Assembly (NCBI GenBank): GCA_030425385.1
Contig: JAUIAH010000015.1
Coordinates: 62,001-126,000, forward strand
Reading direction: 5' to 3'
Length of the DNA stretch: 64,000 nt
Source: Verrucomicrobiia bacterium
GTDB taxonomy: Bacteria > Verrucomicrobiota > Verrucomicrobiia > Verrucomicrobiales > DEV007
The position numbers and the translations under genes were made by a program. The notes under the pieces are model-generated. The model made no database searches and was not told where the DNA came from. It saw only the letters and a list, made by a program, of their open reading frames with translations. Numbering within the stretch: position 1 is the first letter of the stretch; each line of letters opens with the position of its first letter. This document shows positions 17,236 through 27,700 of the stretch, piece after piece.

Positions 17236-18330
17236 TTAGCGGACCACGCGGGCACCGCCACCTCCTTTGACTTTCTCTACCTCAGCCACAGTCACCATGG
17301 TCGTGTCGCCCGGCGTGGTCATGGCCAGGGCTCCGTGGGCGGCTCCATAATTGACGGCTTCGTCAGGATCATTCTTCGCCAGGAACCCATAGATAAGGCC
17401 AGACGCGAAGCTATCACCTCCACCGACGCGATCCATGATCTCAAGATTCTCACGATAGGTCGCTTCGTAGAATGCACCGTCATGCCAGCAGATGGCCCCC
17501 CAATCATTGACCGTCGCCGTCTTCACGGTCCGCAAAGTCGTGGCCGTGGCTTTGAAGTTGGGAAAGGCCTTGACTGCTTCTCCGATCATCTTCTTGAAAC
17601 TGTCCACCTGAATGGAGGAAATGTTCTCGTCCATGCCCTCCACTTCGAAACCAAGACAGGCCGTGAAATCTTCCTCATTGCCAATCATCACATCGACATA
17701 TTTGGCAATGGCGCGGTTCACCTCTTGCGCTTTCGCGTGGCCACCAATGGCTTTCCACAAGGACGGGCGGTAGTTGAGGTCGTAACTGACAATGGTACCA
17801 TGCTTATTCGCAGCCTTGACCGCTTCCACCGTGAGTTCGGCTGCGGATTCTGATAGAGCCGCAAAGATCCCACCGGTGTGGAACCAACGCACGCCGAGCT
17901 CTCCAAAGAGATGGTCCCAGTCGACATCGCCCGGTTTCATCTGGGAGGCGGCCGTGAGCCCGCGATCAGGCACGCCAAGCGCCCCTCGGATGCCAAACCC
18001 ACGCTCCGTGAAATTGAGCCCATTCCGAACCGTGCGCCCCACGCCATCATAGGGCACCCATTGGATGTGGGACACATCGACGCCGCCTTGGAGAATGAAA
18101 TCCTCGATCAAGCGCCCCACTTCGTTGTCGGCAAAGGCCGTGACCACCGCCGTGCGCATGCCGAAACAGCGGCGCAATCCTCGGGCCACATTGTATTCCC
18201 CGCCGCCTTCCCACGCCTGGAATTGACGGGCCGTGCGTACACGCCCTTCGCCCGGATCCAGCCGAAGCATGATTTCACCGAGGGATAACAAGTCGTAGCG
18301 GCAGTCTTGGGCATCTTTGATGGTCAACAT
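17236..18330 (-). CDS. kdgK: PfkB-family kinase, probable 2-keto-3-deoxygluconate kinase
   Basis: About 364 residues. The N-terminal [14 protein letters not shown] and [13 protein letters not shown], with the anion-hole and catalytic motif [12 protein letters not shown], identify a ribokinase/PfkB-family sugar kinase. Overall similarity to KDG kinases is good but rests on recall. It would phosphorylate 2-keto-3-deoxygluconate for the Entner-Doudoroff aldolase. I start at ATG 18330 (preceded by a G-run) rather than the upstream ATG at 18360. The SDR gene follows in the same operon. Confidence 0.75.
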   Translation of the reverse strand: MLTIKDAQDCRYDLLSLGEIMLRLDPGEGRVRTARQFQAWEGGGEYNVARGLRRCFGMRTAVVTAFADNEVGRLIEDFILQGGVDVSHIQWVPYDGVGRTVRNGLNFTERGFGIRGALGVPDRGLTAASQMKPGDVDWDHLFGELGVRWFHTGGIFAALSESAAELTVEAVKAANKHGTIVSYDLNYRPSLWKAIGGHAKAQEVNRAIAKYVDVMIGNEEDFTACLGFEVEGMDENISSIQVDSFKKMIGEAVKAFPNFKATATTLRTVKTATVNDWGAICWHDGAFYEATYRENLEIMDRVGGGDSFASGLIYGFLAKNDPDEAVNYGAAHGALAMTTPGDTTMVTVAEVEKVKGGGGARVVR

Positions 18331-18603
18331 GCCCCCATGAGAGAGTGAACTTGGCATCAACGCAAGCGTGAGTTTTCTCGTTGTGAAAGGGCGCCACCTC
18401 CCGCACTATCATTTCCCTTTAAATCATCTGCGCAGGATTCCTTCTGAGAAGCCCGCAATGTCCAGGAAGCTTAACTACTGACTCCAGGCGATCACTTAGG
18501 CATTCCGTTAGATCGCCAAAGCTGATAGTTTCCACCACCTCTGCGTTCCATTTCTTCGAGAATGCACTAGCCAGCAGTAGTAGCGTATGCCAAGGTCGCG
18601 ACC
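18331..18603. other. Divergent intergenic region, kdgK leader
   Basis: This 273-bp gap separates the divergent kdgK and the unknown gene at 18604. It must hold both promoters. I see no convincing ORF, inverted repeat or riboswitch-like structure. Confidence 0.4.
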
Positions 18604-19185
18604 ATGGCGCTACGCATCTCAGAACGTTCATTGGTGGAAGGATGGATTGATTGCCGCGTCAAAGGAACGGTGACGGGAGAACTCTCGCTGTGCGGATGGG
18701 AGCGTCCCCTCACATTCACCCTAGATGGATTACCACATCGCGATCTGGCTGGGTGTCTCCTCCAGTTTCGCAATCCTTCTCCGCACCCTAACGAAACGGT
18801 TGATAGCCAGCAATTGGCTTCGGTTCATCACGGTGCTACGGGCGATATCACCGCTTCTCGCAAGGTGAAAGTATCCACCCTCACCGTCAACGAAATGCTT
18901 TCTTGGGCGAAGGCAGGATTGCAAGTGCCTTATCAATGGGAGAATGGCCTGTATTTGGAATGGTTCGGGTCACAAGGACGTGTGGTGTTAGAGGCGACCG
19001 GTTTGGAGACGGAAACCAGCGAGCCCGTTTGGCAAATGACAGAGGAGGAGGAAGCCCAAGCCCTGCGCGAGGCCGATGATCGCCTCCTGGGCGTGCTAAG
19101 CGCAGCCGTCCAATCACTCGATCTTTCTTCGACTCTTGATTTCTCGAGTGACGATGACGATGAGGCTCGCGAGGCGTTAGGCTAA
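18604..19185 (+). CDS. Conserved-looking protein of unknown function with acidic tail
   Basis: A 193-residue soluble protein: a beta-rich N-terminal part (GWIDCRVKGTVTGELSLCGW), a short central helix (TVNEMLSWAKAGL), a second beta part and an acidic C-terminal tail DFSSDDDDEAREALG. I do not recognise the family. Only 6 bp separate its stop from the end of the convergent SCO1-fusion gene. Coding-like codon use and length make it a likely real gene. Confidence 0.6.
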   Translation: MALRISERSLVEGWIDCRVKGTVTGELSLCGWERPLTFTLDGLPHRDLAGCLLQFRNPSPHPNETVDSQQLASVHHGATGDITASRKVKVSTLTVNEMLSWAKAGLQVPYQWENGLYLEWFGSQGRVVLEATGLETETSEPVWQMTEEEEAQALREADDRLLGVLSAAVQSLDLSSTLDFSSDDDDEAREALG

Positions 19186-19191
19186 GCCAGG

Positions 19192-21669
19192 TCACAGCTC
19201 TTCGATTTCCAGGCGCTGATTGCTCTTGATGGGGCCGCTGAAGGTTTGGCTCTGTCCTGATGGCCACGTGACGATGATTTCGTCAAGCGTCTCGGCAGCA
19301 GCCAACCCAAAGTAGAGCGGCATGAGACTTTGTGAGAGATAGCCAGACTGTCCGTCTTGAACCTGTGTCTGCCACTGGTCACCCACGCGCACTCGCACGG
19401 TTGCCCCGATCCCATGCCGGTTGGAGCGTTTCCCTCGCAGCGAGACTTTGAGCCAATGCAGATTGGCGCGTTTCTCGGCGAGATCGCTCAAGAGAATCAT
19501 AGGCCCGTCGTTGAACTCGTTCGTCACCATGTCCAGATCGCCATCCTGGTCGAGATCCGCGAGAGCCGCGCTGCGCGATCCCAAGGCTCCCCAGATCTCC
19601 ACGGGCTCTGTCAGCTTGAGCACCTCGACCATGGGATGATCCTTGTCGACGCCATCAGGCTCAAGCGTGAAGATCGGTTTCGCCGTTCTTCCTTCCCGAC
19701 GTGGCTCCACACCCAGGATAAACTCGCTGTCGAGGAATCCGCGCCCGCGGTCGTTCAGGTAGACCTTGTTCAAGGCGTAGGCGTAGGGATAGTTCATGCT
19801 GCAAGTCACGAAGGCATCCTGATAGCCATCGGCGTTGAGATCCCCCACACTCACGCCCCATGGCCAGTAGCATTCGAGATTGCGCTTGTCTGACATTTCC
19901 ACATAGCCACCATTCTCTCTGACAAAGAAGCTATTGCCAAAGATGCTCATGCCACCACTCTGCAGGAGCGACTCCGGCCAGCGCATCTGGGATTTCAACT
20001 TCTCTTGGCCTAACTTGATCGTGTGGCTCATATCCGAGTGCATGTCGGTGATGTAGAGATCGAGTTGCCCATCATTATTGTAATCAAAGCATTTCAGGGA
20101 CATCGATCCCCACGAGGTCTTGGGAAACCACTGGCGACTTTGTTTCTCGAAGCCTTTCCCTGACAGATTCACATAAGCTTCATCATGCCCTTGCATATTG
20201 AGCACGTAGAGATCCAGCCAGCCGTCATCATTGAGATCCACGGGGCTGGCCTCGCCTGTCCAACTGAGGTCATTCAAGCCCATCGCCTCGGAGACCTCGC
20301 GGAAGCGATTGTTGCCGTCATTATGATAGAGTAGACTGCGCTCGCTGCGTTCCGGTTTCAAATGCCCGGCGAAGGCATCCTCGATGGCTTTGTGATAGCC
20401 ACCAGGCCCAAACGCGGACGCCTCGGTGTACTGTCCCGTGTTGCAGACAAACAAGTCTAATAATCCGTCACGATCATAGTCAAAGAAGACGCCCGCCGAC
20501 GAATGCCCTTGGTGATTCACGCCCGCCTCCACGGAACGGTCGATGAACCCACCCTTCCCATCGTTCTCGAAGAAAGCGTTCCCGCGCCTCACCGCCGTGA
20601 CGAACAAATCGGCGTCGCCATCGTTGTCCGTATCTGCAAACGAGGCCCCGACACAAACGCGGTCGGCCAGGGTGAGGGCAGGCGTGGTGATGTCGTCGAA
20701 GGTCCCATCTCCACGGTTCCGCCAGAGCGCATTCGACCCGATCTGCGTGGTCCAGTAGATGTCCAACAAGCCATCTCCATCGACATCAGCGAGCGCGACG
20801 CCGTTCCCGTGGTCGTAGTGCGCGGCGATGTTGAGCTTGCGGGCATCGTCCACGCTCCGGTGCTCGAAGGTGACACCGCTGGATTCCACCGCATCGCGGA
20901 ACTGGAATGCATGGTCGACTGAATACTGAGCGCTCGCGGCCAGCTGCTCTTGCGCCCGGCGTTTCACCCACTGCGGATTCGCCACATAGCTAGGATACGG
21001 CAAAGGCTTGAAGGTCACGGGCGTGTGAGGCTCTGCTAGGATTTCGTTCACATCCGCCTGCACTTGCTGCAATCCCTCCTCGCTGAGACCATCGTAGTAG
21101 CCTCGGATCCGGCTCTGACGATCGATCAACACCAACTTGGCACTATGGATGATGAGAGCAGCCGGATCGTCCTCCACGTTCTCATCCACGGGCAACTTGA
21201 AGCCATCCTGACAGAGTGACCACAAGGCCTCGCGCGAACCGGTGACAAATTTCCAATGATCCGTGTCCGCGCTGTACTCTTGCGCATAGCGCTGCAGGAC
21301 AGGTGCGGTGTCGAACGCGGGATCCACGGTGAAACTAACGAAGCGAATCGCTTCCCAAGCGGGAGATTGCTTCAACGTCGCCTGCAAGGCCGCCAATTTC
21401 TGAGTCTGGATCGGGCAGGTGGATCCGCACCGCGTGAAGATGAAGTTAGCAATCCACATCTTGTCGCGAAGAGACTCGCGACTGATCACGAGGCCGTCCT
21501 GATCCGAAAGCGCAAACGGCGGCAGGGTTCCGAGAAGACGTGGTCCAGGAGTGGCTTGCTCAGGTTTCTCCACATTCGCCGAGACATCCTCGTCGCCCTG
21601 GGGCGAACAGGCTCCCAAGAAGATCAGCGCGAGCATGGCGAAGGAGAGGGATCGAGGCCGAGGCATCAT
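19192..21669 (-). CDS. SCO1-like / FG-GAP / ASPIC-UnbV (CRTAC1-type) fusion lipoprotein
   Basis: An 825-residue lipoprotein (lipobox FLGAC, Cys21). Residues about 45-195 are an SCO1/SenC thioredoxin-fold domain with the copper motif Cys81-x3-Cys85 (TRCGSTCP) and His175. Residues about 270-690 are FG-GAP/VCBS propeller repeats with Asp-rich loops such as DVDGDGLLDIYW, DTDNDGDADLF and DLDQDGDLDMV. The last 80 residues (about 745-825, NRHGIGATVRV, then GYLSQSLMPLYFGL) are an ASPIC/UnbV domain. SCO1 delivers copper to cytochrome oxidase CuA; CRTAC1-type propellers are extracellular and calcium-binding. Having both in one chain is unusual and may tie copper handling to a surface propeller. Confidence 0.85.
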   Translation of the reverse strand: MMPRPRSLSFAMLALIFLGACSPQGDEDVSANVEKPEQATPGPRLLGTLPPFALSDQDGLVISRESLRDKMWIANFIFTRCGSTCPIQTQKLAALQATLKQSPAWEAIRFVSFTVDPAFDTAPVLQRYAQEYSADTDHWKFVTGSREALWSLCQDGFKLPVDENVEDDPAALIIHSAKLVLIDRQSRIRGYYDGLSEEGLQQVQADVNEILAEPHTPVTFKPLPYPSYVANPQWVKRRAQEQLAASAQYSVDHAFQFRDAVESSGVTFEHRSVDDARKLNIAAHYDHGNGVALADVDGDGLLDIYWTTQIGSNALWRNRGDGTFDDITTPALTLADRVCVGASFADTDNDGDADLFVTAVRRGNAFFENDGKGGFIDRSVEAGVNHQGHSSAGVFFDYDRDGLLDLFVCNTGQYTEASAFGPGGYHKAIEDAFAGHLKPERSERSLLYHNDGNNRFREVSEAMGLNDLSWTGEASPVDLNDDGWLDLYVLNMQGHDEAYVNLSGKGFEKQSRQWFPKTSWGSMSLKCFDYNNDGQLDLYITDMHSDMSHTIKLGQEKLKSQMRWPESLLQSGGMSIFGNSFFVRENGGYVEMSDKRNLECYWPWGVSVGDLNADGYQDAFVTCSMNYPYAYALNKVYLNDRGRGFLDSEFILGVEPRREGRTAKPIFTLEPDGVDKDHPMVEVLKLTEPVEIWGALGSRSAALADLDQDGDLDMVTNEFNDGPMILLSDLAEKRANLHWLKVSLRGKRSNRHGIGATVRVRVGDQWQTQVQDGQSGYLSQSLMPLYFGLAAAETLDEIIVTWPSGQSQTFSGPIKSNQRLEIEEL

Positions 21670-21726
21670 GAAGCTTCTGTATCATACGCTTCGGGAGAAC
21701 TGAAGGGTTCATTCCCCTTACACACA

Positions 21727-21756
21727 AACGGGCAGCCTCATGCGAGACTGCCCGTT
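21727..21756 (-). terminator. Strong hairpin after the first LamG gene
   Basis: AACGGGCAG (21727-21735) pairs perfectly with CTGCCCGTT (21748-21756), loop 12 bases, with a further CACAC/GTGTG pairing outside. It lies 44 bp downstream of the minus-strand LamG gene. Its stem core is the same as that of the terminator at 24681-24712. Confidence 0.75.
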
Positions 21757-21799
21757 ACGCGTGTGTGAAATGAATGTGGAGAATGCTCCTCTTGACGTG

Positions 21800-24391
21800 T
21801 TAGTCCTCGATCAAGAAGTCGTCCAAGTAGAAGCCCGCTCCGTTGGGCTCGCTATTGTCTGTGAGAAGCGTGAATTCCATGATGATCTGCTGCTCACGCG
21901 CCGCGGTGGGCACCGTCTGCTTAAACTCAACCCAGCCTTCACTGGTCCCCCAGAGGATGTCTTGACTCACAAACAGCTCAACATCACCTGAAGCGTCGAG
22001 GTACTTGATCTGCACCCCTTCGGCATCTTCTGTCGCGTCTACGTAATACCAGAAGCTCACCTTGGGACGACTTGCTCCGGTGAGATCAATCACCGGAGAC
22101 CGCAGTGATGCCGCCGTTCCATTTCCGTAGGGACCATCAAGATCCGTGCCCCAAGCATTCTCACCACTGTGAGCCGCCATGAGCCCCTCCACGGCAGGCG
22201 TGCCGAGTTCCCAAGCCGTGTCGCCCTGGAGAACGGTCGCGGTCCACCCCTCTTCGCCGGACTCAAAGTCCGTCTGATAAATGGGCGGCACGCCGAGAAC
22301 GGCACCGCGGTAGAAGGTGGTCAGGTCACCAGCCCGAGTGGCCGTGAGACGGATGGTATCTTCTCCTAACAGTTCCGCCATCGCGCCTTCCACGGGCGCC
22401 CAAGCCAGGAGATCCGTGCTCGATTCGAGTCCGTGCTCCGCGTTCACATTGGAAGTGATGAAATCAAGACTCACATTACCATCATCCACCGCCCATCCAA
22501 CGATGGGGAGAGCTCCAGCGGGACCATTGATGATGTCGCCAATGCTCGTGCCGGATAGGCCCGCCTCGTAGATGGCCGTCACTTCATTCTCCGCCAGGGG
22601 GCGAGACCAGAATGCTAAGTCGTCCACCAAACCATTCCAATAGCGCCCCGTGGCATCAGGATTCTCGCCGATCATCATGGGCTGATCATTGTCCTCCAGG
22701 TTGGGTGGACCACTGGATCCTTCCAACTGACCATCCACGAAGAGCTCCACGCCGACCTCAGGCGTGCTGACCAGTGCCAGGTGATGCCATTCACCATCAT
22801 CGACGGCTATGGATCCTTGAGAAACATCGGCATTGCCACCGTTACCGGATACGACGCTCGTCCCTTCTCGGCGATGAATGCGCCAGTTATTCCCTTCTCC
22901 CTTCGCCACCAAGGCCTGCCAGTTGACATCAAAGGAGTTCACACGAAACCACGTCGACACGGTCATCCCCGTCTGTTCAGGATCGCCATCCGGCGTCTCT
23001 TCCAATCCGTCATAAAGAGGCTCATTCTCGGGATTGATCACCACCCATTCACCAATGCCATCCAGCAACAGGGCACCCCCAGCACGACCGCCTTCGAAGT
23101 TCGGTGAATCTCCTCCTTGAAGCTCTCCATGACTATCATTACCCGAATAGTCATCCAGATCCTCGTCCAGCGGCCAGTAGCCCACCAGCCCCTCACTCAG
23201 ATCCACTCCGGGAAGAGAATTGGGATCCGTGGGATCACTTCCCTGATCCAGTTCGATGTGATCGCGGACTCCGTCCGCATCCGAGTCTTGTAAGAGTGGG
23301 CTCGTCCCAGGCTGGGTCACATTGACGTAGGGCAGATCAGGATTCTCCACGCCATCTCGCAAGGTATCGCCATCCGTATCACGATTGTTAGGCTGGGTCC
23401 CCGTGTCACTGACGCTCACCCACACGCCCGTTCCCGTTTCCACGCCGTCTGAGTAACCGTCGTTATCGGTGTCAGCATCATTGGGAAATAAACCATTATC
23501 GAACTCGTATTTGTTTGTCAGTCCATCTTCGTCGAGATCCCCTTCAGAATCGTCACTGTTGGGATCGAGCCCGTTGTTGATCTCATAAATGTTAGGCATG
23601 CCATCGCCATCGGTATCCTCTGACAATCCCAATCCTTCACCCAGGTCGAACCCATCACCACCATTCCAAAGTTCTGCCACTTCCTCTGTCGTCAGCGGGC
23701 GATTCCAGAAGGCCACCTCATCGATGAGTCCATTCCACGTGCGATTCCGCGCGCCTGGGTTCTCTCCAATCAACAGGGGCAAGTCGTCGTCAGCTAGCGC
23801 CGGTGCTCCGCTCGAACCATCCAACATTCCGTCGATATACGCTTCCACCCCGACATCAGGCGTGCTCACCAGCACGATCTGATGCCATTCGCCATCATCG
23901 ACGGCAATCACCCCTTCTGAAACATCGTCACTTCCTCCGTTACCTGTGACCGTGCTGGTATCCCCTCGGCGATGCATCCGCCAATTCTGACCTTCACCTT
24001 TGGAAACCAGCGCCTGCCACGACTTGTCAAAGGCCCCCACTTGAAACCAAGCGGACACGGTCAAGCCAGTCTGGTTGCCTTCGTTATCGAAGCCGTCAAA
24101 CTTGGGCTCGTTGTCGGGATTGATCTCCACGAACTCACCGTCGCCATTCAACGAGAGGGCCTGGCCGATCTTCCCTGCGGTGAAATTGGCGTTCTCGCCA
24201 CCGCCCATCAAGGTGCCATGGCTATCAGCCACGCCATCTTCTAGGGTGTTGTTCATGCCCCAATAGCCAACGAGGCCTTCGGCCAAGTCTGCCTGCACCG
24301 GCAGTATGCTTGCCCCAACGAGACAAGTGACGAGCAGCGGAATTCTCCGCAAGGAATTTATAGAGAGTCGTTCAAAGAAATGGGATTTCAT
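21800..24391 (-). CDS. Secreted two-LamG protein with Ca-binding repeats and jelly-roll C-terminus
   Basis: About 863 residues from ATG 24391, chosen because it opens a signal peptide (ending near LPVQA); an upstream in-frame ATG at 24427 is less likely. Two LamG/concanavalin-type domains (about residues 35-230 and 400-610) share AFWNRPL/AFWSRPL and [16 protein letters not shown] motifs. Between them is a thrombospondin-3-like calcium repeat block (DTDGDGMPNIYEINNGLDP, then DADTDNDGYSD). The last 170 residues (FESGEEGWTATVLQGD...) look like a MAM/jelly-roll domain. It is predicted to be surface-bound or secreted and to bind glycans or other proteins. The LamG blocks closely resemble those of the next gene. 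Confidence 0.85.
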   Translation of the reverse strand: MKSHFFERLSINSLRRIPLLVTCLVGASILPVQADLAEGLVGYWGMNNTLEDGVADSHGTLMGGGENANFTAGKIGQALSLNGDGEFVEINPDNEPKFDGFDNEGNQTGLTVSAWFQVGAFDKSWQALVSKGEGQNWRMHRRGDTSTVTGNGGSDDVSEGVIAVDDGEWHQIVLVSTPDVGVEAYIDGMLDGSSGAPALADDDLPLLIGENPGARNRTWNGLIDEVAFWNRPLTTEEVAELWNGGDGFDLGEGLGLSEDTDGDGMPNIYEINNGLDPNSDDSEGDLDEDGLTNKYEFDNGLFPNDADTDNDGYSDGVETGTGVWVSVSDTGTQPNNRDTDGDTLRDGVENPDLPYVNVTQPGTSPLLQDSDADGVRDHIELDQGSDPTDPNSLPGVDLSEGLVGYWPLDEDLDDYSGNDSHGELQGGDSPNFEGGRAGGALLLDGIGEWVVINPENEPLYDGLEETPDGDPEQTGMTVSTWFRVNSFDVNWQALVAKGEGNNWRIHRREGTSVVSGNGGNADVSQGSIAVDDGEWHHLALVSTPEVGVELFVDGQLEGSSGPPNLEDNDQPMMIGENPDATGRYWNGLVDDLAFWSRPLAENEVTAIYEAGLSGTSIGDIINGPAGALPIVGWAVDDGNVSLDFITSNVNAEHGLESSTDLLAWAPVEGAMAELLGEDTIRLTATRAGDLTTFYRGAVLGVPPIYQTDFESGEEGWTATVLQGDTAWELGTPAVEGLMAAHSGENAWGTDLDGPYGNGTAASLRSPVIDLTGASRPKVSFWYYVDATEDAEGVQIKYLDASGDVELFVSQDILWGTSEGWVEFKQTVPTAAREQQIIMEFTLLTDNSEPNGAGFYLDDFLIED

Positions 24392-24746
24392 GTTATAAGT
24401 TGCGGGCATCACCCCACACGAGCACATGCATCCAGCGCATCGCCGTATCTTTCGATGCGTAGCCTGTCTGCAAGGTGGGGGTAAGACCTGTCTTTGGGTT
24501 GAGGGTTGTCTAACTAGAAAGGCGGGACGCGACCTAAAGGCGTCTCGATCTTCCTGTAAAGCAGAAATCCTATGGGCCCATCTTGCCTAACAAAAACTCT
24601 CTCTTGGATAATCAGCAGCGTTCCGGCCCGCGAAGATCCTTGGTGACCGTTTCTTCACTCAAATCACCTTCGAGTACGCAAAACGGGCAGCATCTTACGA
24701 TGCTGCCCGTTTGCAATCTCGTTAGAGTATGTCGTCGTATGCGTGC
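24392..24746. other. Intergenic region between the two LamG genes
   Basis: This 355-bp gap holds the leader of the gene ending at 21800 and the terminator of the gene ending at 24747 (24681-24712). No credible ORF is present; I cannot place a promoter with confidence. Confidence 0.4.
24681..24712 (-). terminator. Very strong hairpin after the second LamG gene
   Basis: AAACGGGCAGCATC (24681-24694) pairs perfectly over 14 bp with GATGCTGCCCGTTT (24699-24712), loop TTAC. It is 35 bp downstream of the minus-strand giant gene and shares its ACGGGCAG core with the terminator at 21727-21756. Confidence 0.85.
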
Positions 24747-27700
24747 CTACTGAGCCACGCCGCGGTAATACCCTTCGCCAGCGCCCACGCGACCAGCGTC
24801 CGTATCTTCATACTGACCCGTCACATCGGCAGCGATGTCTGTCCAGTTCACCAAGTCGGTGGAATACTGCACGGTGTAAGTCGTTCCTGCCGGGAAGCTT
24901 AGCCCCACTGCTGTGGCCGTTCGCGTGACCTCACCAATCTCGGGTGGGCCTTCACCACCACCGCCGTTGTTGCCGCCACCGATATCGATCGCAAGGAGAT
25001 CGGCAAGCGACACCGCAGAGTTTGCGAGCAATGAGGCTTCATCGGCACTCAGCGCACGATTCCAAATGGCCACTTCGTCAATCAGTCCATTCCAGGTCCG
25101 CCCTAAGGCATCTGGATTCTCCCCGATCATCATCGGCATGTCGTTGCCTTCGCGAGCCAAGCCTGAGTTCTCGGCTTCCAATTGACCGTCGATGTAGAGC
25201 ATGGCCGTATCAGACTCCGCATCACTGACGAGCAAGAGATGATGAAGACCGCCATCATTGATGTTCGTGGATCCTTCTGGAACATCACCATTCCCGCCAT
25301 TCCCAGAGATCAAATTCAAGGCGTCACGACGGTGGATCCGCCAACGGTTGCCTTCACCTTTTGCAATGAGGGCTTGCCAACTCTTGGTAAATCCGTCCAC
25401 ACGGAACCATGTCGAGATCGTGAAGCTCTCAGGATTGTCCGGTGCGCCGAAGTCGAAAAGATCTTCATTCTCAATGGGCGTTTCAATATACTGATCGATG
25501 CCATTGAGATCGACTCCTTGGCCATAGGCTCCGGGAGCATACGTGATCGGACTCGCGCCCATGCCTGTGCCGTGACTGGTGCCCACCTTGTCGTCAAGGT
25601 CTCCCTCAAAGGGATAGTAGGCGATCAGTTCACTAGCCAAGGCACTTGTGTCCGGAACGGTTCCAATGGTCCCGCCAGCTTCACCTAACAATTCCACCTC
25701 AGCAATCTGCATGGAATTGGCAGCCTCTGCGTCCTTCACCGTAGGGAAGGTCACACGATAGGAGAGCCATGCCTCACTATTGACGAAGAATACGGTTTGG
25801 TTAGGCAGATCAGGCGTGATGGCAAGATCACCCCCATCATTGCGCGCATCTGGCAGAGTGAGGTCTCCAGCGGCAAGCACCTTCCAGGGCCCATCGGGAC
25901 CATCGGGCGAACCTTCCAGGCGGAAGCTGGCCGGGTCGCGCTCCACGGCGTCATTGGCAGGATAGAAGCGAATGCCCGTGATCGTCGTGGCCCCCACTCC
26001 CGGCGTCACCACGAAGCCCGATCCTAGATCGAGGAAATTCAGATACTTCTGACCCACATTATTGATCACGTTCTCAACGCCTTCGGCGCCTGGAGGCGGA
26101 CCCTCATTGGCGTCCCCATCATTCTCGCCATTGACGAGGGCAATGGTGTCCCCTGGCTGGGTCACATCTTCCGGACCGACTGGTTCCACAATGACAACAT
26201 CAGCCACATTGGGATCAGTACCACCCGCTTGCTCGCCAAGGTTGGAAATGCCATCGCTATCCGGATCGCCTTCCGGCGTGGCGGCGAGACCACCAAGGTT
26301 GTCGTTCTCGAAACTATCGCGCAATCCATCGCCATCAGTATCCGCGTCACGCCCGAGCAGTTCGATCGTGCCATCGCCCGAGATGCCTTCATTCAATTGG
26401 AAAGCTCCTAACAGATCGTCTGCGGTGTAAGGACCAGGCCCAACCAATTCCAACAAGCTGAATGCTTGATTTCCATCACTATCCACCCCGATCACATCAG
26501 CAACCATGATGGTGCCCCCCAAGACGAGACGGAAATTATCTCCTTGGAGCTTCAAGATGGAAAGATCACTATCATAATCATAGCCATAGGCGAGTCCACC
26601 ACTCGCCAAGCGAATGGAATTCGACCCGAGAGAACCTGGAGCAAGCCCGGCCAGATCGGTGCCGATCACATTGATCGCTCCCCCAAAGGCGCTTTCAGAT
26701 CCACTCAATTCGACGCTCCCTTGGAAATCGTCGACGCTACCGCCAACGAAAGTCAAGGTGCCACCACCAAGCAGATTCGAGGCAATGGCCAGATCATTGG
26801 CGCCAACGTTCACTGTCGCTTCGCCACGGATGGTCAAGGCGCCATCCAGTGTGTTGCTGCGAACCGCGGTCACTTCTGCATTACTCAAAGTGATATTCCC
26901 TAACGTTGGTCCAGAATGCTCCAGATCGAGACTGATCCCAGGCCCGACAAGGGTAAGAGAGTCCCCTGAGAAGGCGCCCGCTACCGAGCCGAGACGATTG
27001 GTCACGGTACCCACAGCGACGTAGTTCTTGCCTGCGCTGGGAGCGAGCCCGTCCGACCAAGTGGCAGGATCATTCCAATTGCCATCGGCCACCGCGATGA
27101 TGGCGTTTGGCTTGTTACCTGCGTCGAGAGGATCATTTCCCAAGGCCAATTCGACATTGTCGGCAAAGGTATCGTCATCCGTGTCGGCTTTCGCGGGATC
27201 GGTGCCGTGATTGTTCACCTCGGCGCCATCAGCAAGACCGTCACCATCAGAATCGGTGTTCGCGGGATCGGTCCCTAGATCATTGGCTTCTTGTCCGTCT
27301 TCCAGACCGTCACCATCGGAGTCTTTGTTGTTCGGAAAGGCACGCATGGCCAACTCATCGGCATCATTGAGACCATCATCGTCAAAGTCGCCACTGCCAT
27401 CGCGGCTGAGATTCTCGAAGAAGAAGGTTTCCGCAAAGTCATCCATGCCGTCACCATCGCTATCCACGGTCTGGACACTAAAGATATCGAATGCCTGTAG
27501 CAGTTCGTAATCGGCATCGTTGAGATTGGGCGGCGTTTCTTCCGTACCACGATAAACGTAGAGACTCACACCAGCGCCACCACCGCGTTCCCAGTGCCAG
27601 AAATCGACCTGGTGCACGCCTGCTTCGAGCTCAACCGTCATCACCGTATTCGCGCGACCACGATTGCCTACGGTTCCGATCTCTTCCCCATCCACTTCTA

